Positions 4,966 to 8,167 of a stretch of 8,167 nt of DNA are shown piece after piece. The translations under genes and the position numbers were made by a program. The number at the start of each line of letters is the position of its first letter. The first letter of the stretch is position 1. The notes under the pieces were generated by a model. It worked only from the letters and a program-made list of their open reading frames with translations, did not search any database and was not told the origin of the DNA. The stretch is from CAKRHR01 sp964423195 (GTDB lineage Bacteria; Bacillota; Clostridia; Lachnospirales; Lachnospiraceae), in contig CAYRDY010000090.1 in NCBI GenBank assembly GCA_964423195.1, positions 1 to 8,167 of the forward strand, written 5' to 3'.

Positions 4966-6754
4966 TGAATCTGTGAAAAAATCCGGCCGGGGAAAGCGCG
5001 GTATCCTGCTCCGGCTGGGCGGCTATGTGTTGCGGCAGTGGCACTTGTTTGTGCCGGCGGTTATTTTCACGCTGCTCGCCAATCAGCTGGCGCTTCTGGG
5101 GCCGCGCTATTCCGGCGCCGCCATCGATGCCATCAGTGATCCGGGCGGGGTGCGCTTTCCTGTCGTCTGGGAAAATGTGGTGAAGATGATCCTGTGCTAC
5201 GCGCTCTCGGCCGTCCTGACGTATCTGATGGAGGCGGTGATGGTCACGCTCAGTCAGAAGATCATCTACGGGATGCGCAGACAGGTCTTTGAAAAACTGA
5301 ATACGCTGCCGATCGGTTTTTTTGACACGCACGCGACCGGCGATATCATCAGCCGCATTTCCTATGATATTGATACGATCAACAGCACGCTGTCAAACGA
5401 CCTTGTCCAGGTGATGACCAGTATTTACACGGTAGTGGGCTCGCTTTTGTTTATGTGGCGGATATCGAAGCCGATGATCGGTCTCTTTGTATTTACGGTT
5501 CCGGCGGCGTTCCTCTTTACGCGCTATCGCTCGAAAAAAGTGCGTCCGCTCTTCAGGCGCCGTTCCCAGAAATACGGCGAGTTGAACGGTTACGCGGAGG
5601 AGATGCTCTCCGGCGTCCGCAGCATCCAGGCCTACGGCAGGGAGGATGTCATATCGGAGCGCTTCAATAAGCGCAACCATGAGGCGATGGACGCCTACTA
5701 TGATGCCGATTATAATGCGGCGCTGCTCTTTCCGGCGATCAACCTGATCAATAATATCTCGATCTCCTTCGTCGCCATTTTTGGCGGCATTCTCTACATG
5801 TATTCGCAGAGCGGACGGGTGGCGGAGGGGTCGCTGTTTTACATCACATTGGGCGGCGTGGCGCAGTTTGTCCAGTATTCGCGCAAGTTTGCGGGGCCGA
5901 TCAATGAGTTTTCCAATATTCTCCACGAGTTTCAGTCGGCATTTTCGGCCGCGGAGCGCGTATTCCGGATTTTGGACGAGGCGCCTGAACCGGCGGACGC
6001 GCCGGACGCGGTCGCCGCGACGGACGTGAGAGGGGACGTCGAGATCGATGATGTGACCTTCGGTTATGACACCGGTCGGATGATCCTTAAAAATGTGACG
6101 GTAAAGGCCGAACCCGGAAAAACGATCGCGATCGTCGGGCCGACCGGCGCGGGGAAGACGACGATCATCAATCTGCTGATGCGTTTTTATGATCCGGTAT
6201 CGGGGGAGATTCGCCTGGATTCTGTGCCGACGCTGAAAATAAAGCGCGCCGATCTGAGGCGCGCCTACACGATGGTGCTGCAGGACACTTGGCTTTTTCA
6301 TGGGACGATTTATGACAATATCGTCTATGGTCGGGAGGATGCCACGATGGAAGAGGTGCGCGCGGCGGCAAAGGCCGCCCGCATCGACGGCTATATCGAG
6401 AGCCTGCCGGACGGCTATGAGACGGTGCTCTCCGACGACGGCGTGAATATCTCCAAGGGACAGCGCCAGCTGATCACTATTGCGCGTGCCATGCTCTCCG
6501 ACGCGCCGATGCTGATCCTCGATGAGGCCACCTCCAATGTCGATTCGCGGACGGAGATAAAGATTCAGGAGGCCATGACGGCGCTGATGGCGGGGCGGAC
6601 GTGTTTTGTGATCGCGCACCGCCTGTCCACCATTCAGAACGCGGACACGATTCTCGTCGTGCGCGACGGTGAGATCACCGAGCAGGGCAGCCACGAGGAG
6701 CTGATGCGACTGGGCGGATTTTACAGCACACTCTACAACGCGCAGTTCACTTAA
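4958..6754 (+). CDS. ABC exporter half-transporter with intact catalytic residues (second subunit)
   Basis: A 598-residue exporter half-transporter starting at TTG 4958. Membrane segments lie near residues 28-50, 74-95, 152-167, 173-187, 265-282 and 293-307, joined by long cytoplasmic helices (for example FFDTHATGDIISRISYDID). ATPase motifs: Walker A GPTGAGKT (394-401), Q-loop Gln442, Walker B LILDE (519-523) with catalytic Glu523, and switch His554 (VIAHRLSTI). The signature is ISKGQ (498-502) rather than LSGGQ. This is the mirror image of the first subunit's defects, so the two form one consensus and one degenerate site in a heterodimer. A longer reading from ATG 4889 adds 23 residues, all from out-of-frame translation of the upstream gene, and is unlikely. 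The gene ends 21 bases from the convergent pyrI stop, with no clear terminator in that gap. Substrate unknown. Confidence 0.95.
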   Translation: MSSESVKKSGRGKRGILLRLGGYVLRQWHLFVPAVIFTLLANQLALLGPRYSGAAIDAISDPGGVRFPVVWENVVKMILCYALSAVLTYLMEAVMVTLSQKIIYGMRRQVFEKLNTLPIGFFDTHATGDIISRISYDIDTINSTLSNDLVQVMTSIYTVVGSLLFMWRISKPMIGLFVFTVPAAFLFTRYRSKKVRPLFRRRSQKYGELNGYAEEMLSGVRSIQAYGREDVISERFNKRNHEAMDAYYDADYNAALLFPAINLINNISISFVAIFGGILYMYSQSGRVAEGSLFYITLGGVAQFVQYSRKFAGPINEFSNILHEFQSAFSAAERVFRILDEAPEPADAPDAVAATDVRGDVEIDDVTFGYDTGRMILKNVTVKAEPGKTIAIVGPTGAGKTTIINLLMRFYDPVSGEIRLDSVPTLKIKRADLRRAYTMVLQDTWLFHGTIYDNIVYGREDATMEEVRAAAKAARIDGYIESLPDGYETVLSDDGVNISKGQRQLITIARAMLSDAPMLILDEATSNVDSRTEIKIQEAMTALMAGRTCFVIAHRLSTIQNADTILVVRDGEITEQGSHEELMRLGGFYSTLYNAQFT

Positions 6755-6775
6755 AAGATCCAGGCGCCGTGCCAT

Positions 6776-7213
6776 TTAGCTCAGACTGATTTTCTTGTTG
6801 AATTTTTCTTCGCAGTAGATGCAGCGATAGGTCTTGGTCTCTCGGTCTGTCAGCTTGAAGATGTGCGGCAGTTCCTGCTCGATCGAGGTGATACAGCGCG
6901 GGTTTTTGCACTTGATGATGCCGGTGACGGTCTCAGGGATCTTGAGGTTCTTTTTCTCCACGATCTTGCCGTCGCGGATGATATTGACCGTGATATGGCT
7001 GGAGACAAAGCCCAGGACATCAAGGTCGAGATCGATATCGCCCTGGATTTTGATGATATCCTTTTTGCCCATCTTGTTGCTGACAGCATTCTTGATGATG
7101 GCGACCTGGCAGTCCAGTTTGCCGAGATTCAGGTAATTGTAGAGATCCATGCTCAGGCCGGCACGGATATGGTCAATGACAACGCCGTTGTCGATGCCGC
7201 TGATATTTAACAT
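6776..7213 (-). CDS. pyrI: Aspartate carbamoyltransferase regulatory subunit
   Basis: A 145-residue protein of normal PyrI length. PyrI dimers join catalytic PyrB trimers and carry the nucleotide sites through which CTP inhibits and ATP activates the enzyme in enteric bacteria. The N-terminal allosteric domain starts LNISGIDNGVVIDHI and continues through LGKLDCQVAIIKNAVSNKMG and KDIIKI. The C-terminal zinc domain has Cys102-x4-Cys107 (KCKNPRC) and Cys131-x2-Cys134 (RCIYC), all four ligands present. Start: ATG 7213 is preceded by AAAGGA nine bases upstream and gives the family N-terminus; the in-frame ATG at 7252 would add 13 residues and is rejected. It is downstream of pyrB on the same strand, after an unusually long structured spacer. 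It converges with the exporter operon. Confidence 0.96.
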   Translation of the reverse strand: MLNISGIDNGVVIDHIRAGLSMDLYNYLNLGKLDCQVAIIKNAVSNKMGKKDIIKIQGDIDLDLDVLGFVSSHITVNIIRDGKIVEKKNLKIPETVTGIIKCKNPRCITSIEQELPHIFKLTDRETKTYRCIYCEEKFNKKISLS

Positions 7214-7354
7214 GATTGAAAATCCTTTCTGGTGCCGCGATTGCGCGGGCAACCGATTTTGTATATGGCGCCGCGCCTGTGGCGCGGGAATGTTTCAAGA
7301 TATTGCGCTGAAAAGTAACTTCGCGGAAATGCGAAAATATTTTCCCGCTCTGGA
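7214..7354 (-). promoter_or_regulatory. Structured pyrB-pyrI intercistronic spacer with three hairpins
   Basis: The 141-base spacer contains three perfect stem-loops in order of transcription. They are TTCGC/GCGAA around a 6-nt loop (7320-7335), CCGCGCC/GGCGCGG around a 3-nt loop (7271-7287) and CCGCG/CGCGG around a 4-nt loop (7235-7248). None is followed by a T-run on the minus strand, so they do not look like intrinsic terminators. They could protect the pyrB message end, act as RNase processing sites, or adjust the PyrB:PyrI ratio. The stems are seen; the roles are inferred. No small gene is evident in the spacer. Confidence 0.5.
7223..7228 (-). promoter_or_regulatory. Ribosome site of pyrI
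   Basis: AAAGGA on the minus strand, nine bases before ATG 7213, decides the pyrI start. A small GC-rich hairpin (7235-7248) sits directly upstream of it and could affect access. Confidence 0.65.
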
Positions 7355-8167
7355 TTACAGACTCAATTCCAGGAGAATCATGATCAGCGCCATGCGCGCG
7401 TAGACGCCGAACTGAGCCTGCTTAAAGTAGGCCGCGCGGGGGTCTTTGTCGACCTCAACGGAAATTTCATTGACACGCGGCAGCGGATGCAGCACCAGCA
7501 TGTCAGGACCGGCGTAGGCCATCTTGGCCGCATCGAGAATATAGCGGTCTTTCAAGCGGATGTAATCCTCCTCATTGAAAAAGCGTTCCTTCTGAACGCG
7601 TGTCATGTAGAGAATGTCCAGCTCAGGCATGGCCTCTTCGAGGGATTCCAGCTCCTTGTACGGAATATTTTTATCTTCAAGCACATCTTTTCGGATGTAG
7701 GTCGGCAGCCGAAGTTCCTCCGGAGAGATGAGGACGAAGCGGATGCCCGTGTATCTCACTAAGGCATTGATCAGAGAGTGGACGGTGCGACCGAACTTGA
7801 GGTCGCCGCACAGGCCGATGGTCAGGTTTTCCAGGCGGCCTTTGAGCGAGTGAATGGTCAGCAGGTCGGTCAGGGTTTGGGTCGGGTGTTGATGTCCGCC
7901 GTCGCCGGCGTTGATCACCGGAATCAGTGAATGCAGGGATGCGACATACGCAGCGCCCTCCTTGGGATGCCTTATGGCGGCAATATCCGCGTAACAGGAG
8001 ATCACGCGGATCGTATCCGCCACACTCTCGCCCTTGGCGGCGGAACTTGAGTCAGCGCTGGAAAAACCCAGAACATTGCCGCCCAGATTGAGCATGGCCG
8101 CCTCAAAACTTAGACGGGTGCGCGTGCTCGGCTCATAAAAGAGGGTGGCAATTTTTTTGCCCTCGCA
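7355..8167 (-). CDS. pyrB: Aspartate carbamoyltransferase catalytic subunit, N-terminus beyond the window
   Basis: The last 270 residues of a protein expected to have about 305. PyrB condenses carbamoyl phosphate with aspartate to give carbamoyl aspartate, the committed step of pyrimidine synthesis, in the cytoplasm. The frame is open to the window edge: before the internal Met at 8095 it reads FYEPSTRTRLSFEAA, so the ATG there is not the start. STRTR binds carbamoyl phosphate. The mobile 80s loop is present (SSADSSSAAKGES, then ADTIRV), as are GDGGHQHPTQTLTDL and HPLPRVNEI, which also contact substrates. The C-terminus (FGVYARMALI, then LLEL) matches the family. About 35 N-terminal residues and the promoter region lie outside the window. 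It is transcribed ahead of pyrI, and the two products form the ATCase holoenzyme. No defect is visible. Confidence 0.97.
   Translation of the reverse strand, partial: CEGKKIATLFYEPSTRTRLSFEAAMLNLGGNVLGFSSADSSSAAKGESVADTIRVISCYADIAAIRHPKEGAAYVASLHSLIPVINAGDGGHQHPTQTLTDLLTIHSLKGRLENLTIGLCGDLKFGRTVHSLINALVRYTGIRFVLISPEELRLPTYIRKDVLEDKNIPYKELESLEEAMPELDILYMTRVQKERFFNEEDYIRLKDRYILDAAKMAYAGPDMLVLHPLPRVNEISVEVDKDPRAAYFKQAQFGVYARMALIMILLELSL

Noticed and set aside
5393..6775. A 460-codon open frame on the minus strand
   Set aside because: It is the antisense shadow of the second exporter gene, which has all ABC motifs in the right order. The antisense peptide is rich in Arg and His, shows no family motif and has no ribosome site.
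6755..6775. A bidirectional terminator between the exporter genes and pyrI
   Set aside because: The gap is only 21 bases; GGCGCC is present but there is no stable stem followed by a T-run in either direction.
7214..7252. N-terminal extension of pyrI from an ATG at 7252
   Set aside because: PyrI homologues begin near MLNISGI; the ribosome site lies inside the proposed extension.
8093..8095. ATG 8095 as the pyrB start
   Set aside because: The frame is open upstream and encodes the essential STRTR substrate-binding motif, so this Met is internal.

Overview
The window looks like chromosomal DNA from a spore-forming member of the Bacillota, class Clostridia, most plausibly Lachnospiraceae. The reasons are a small alpha/beta-type spore protein, an Hsp33 chaperone with a clostridial-type methyltransferase beside it, separate pyrB and pyrI genes, strong GGAGG-type ribosome sites, and a fairly GC-rich composition broken by one AT-rich patch. 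The family assignment is inferred from remembered family patterns; no search was run.

Layout. Bases 1-115 carry, on the minus strand, a fragment resembling the N-terminal part of an IS1634-like transposase, probably degenerate. Bases 116-452 hold no convincing gene but contain two adjacent perfect 12-bp palindromes and a hairpin whose loop is complementary to an upstream hexamer. Three overlapping plus-strand genes follow (453-1342): a small acid-soluble spore protein homologue, a PIN-domain ribonuclease-type toxin and a small putative antitoxin. The toxin gene is visibly AT-rich and looks acquired. Next come a class I SAM-dependent methyltransferase (1394-2182), a 152-base repeat-rich leader (2183-2334), hslO encoding Hsp33 (2335-3225), and two overlapping ABC exporter half-transporters (3247-4965 and 4958-6754). 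On the minus strand, converging on the exporter genes, are pyrI (6776-7213) and pyrB (7355 to the window edge).

How the genes work together. The PIN protein and the small downstream protein most likely form a type II toxin-antitoxin pair, in toxin-first order. The two ABC proteins have complementary defects. The first has Asp for the catalytic Glu and Gln for the switch His; the second has ISKGQ instead of LSGGQ. They should therefore assemble as a heterodimer with one active and one degenerate ATP site. PyrB and PyrI form aspartate transcarbamoylase, the committed step of pyrimidine synthesis.

The most unusual features are the leader of hslO, whose repeats can form a chain of mutually exclusive stems ending at the Shine-Dalgarno sequence; the overlap of a spore-protein gene with a toxin-antitoxin pair; and a hairpin-rich 141-base spacer between pyrB and pyrI. 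Most of the rest is ordinary clostridial housekeeping content.
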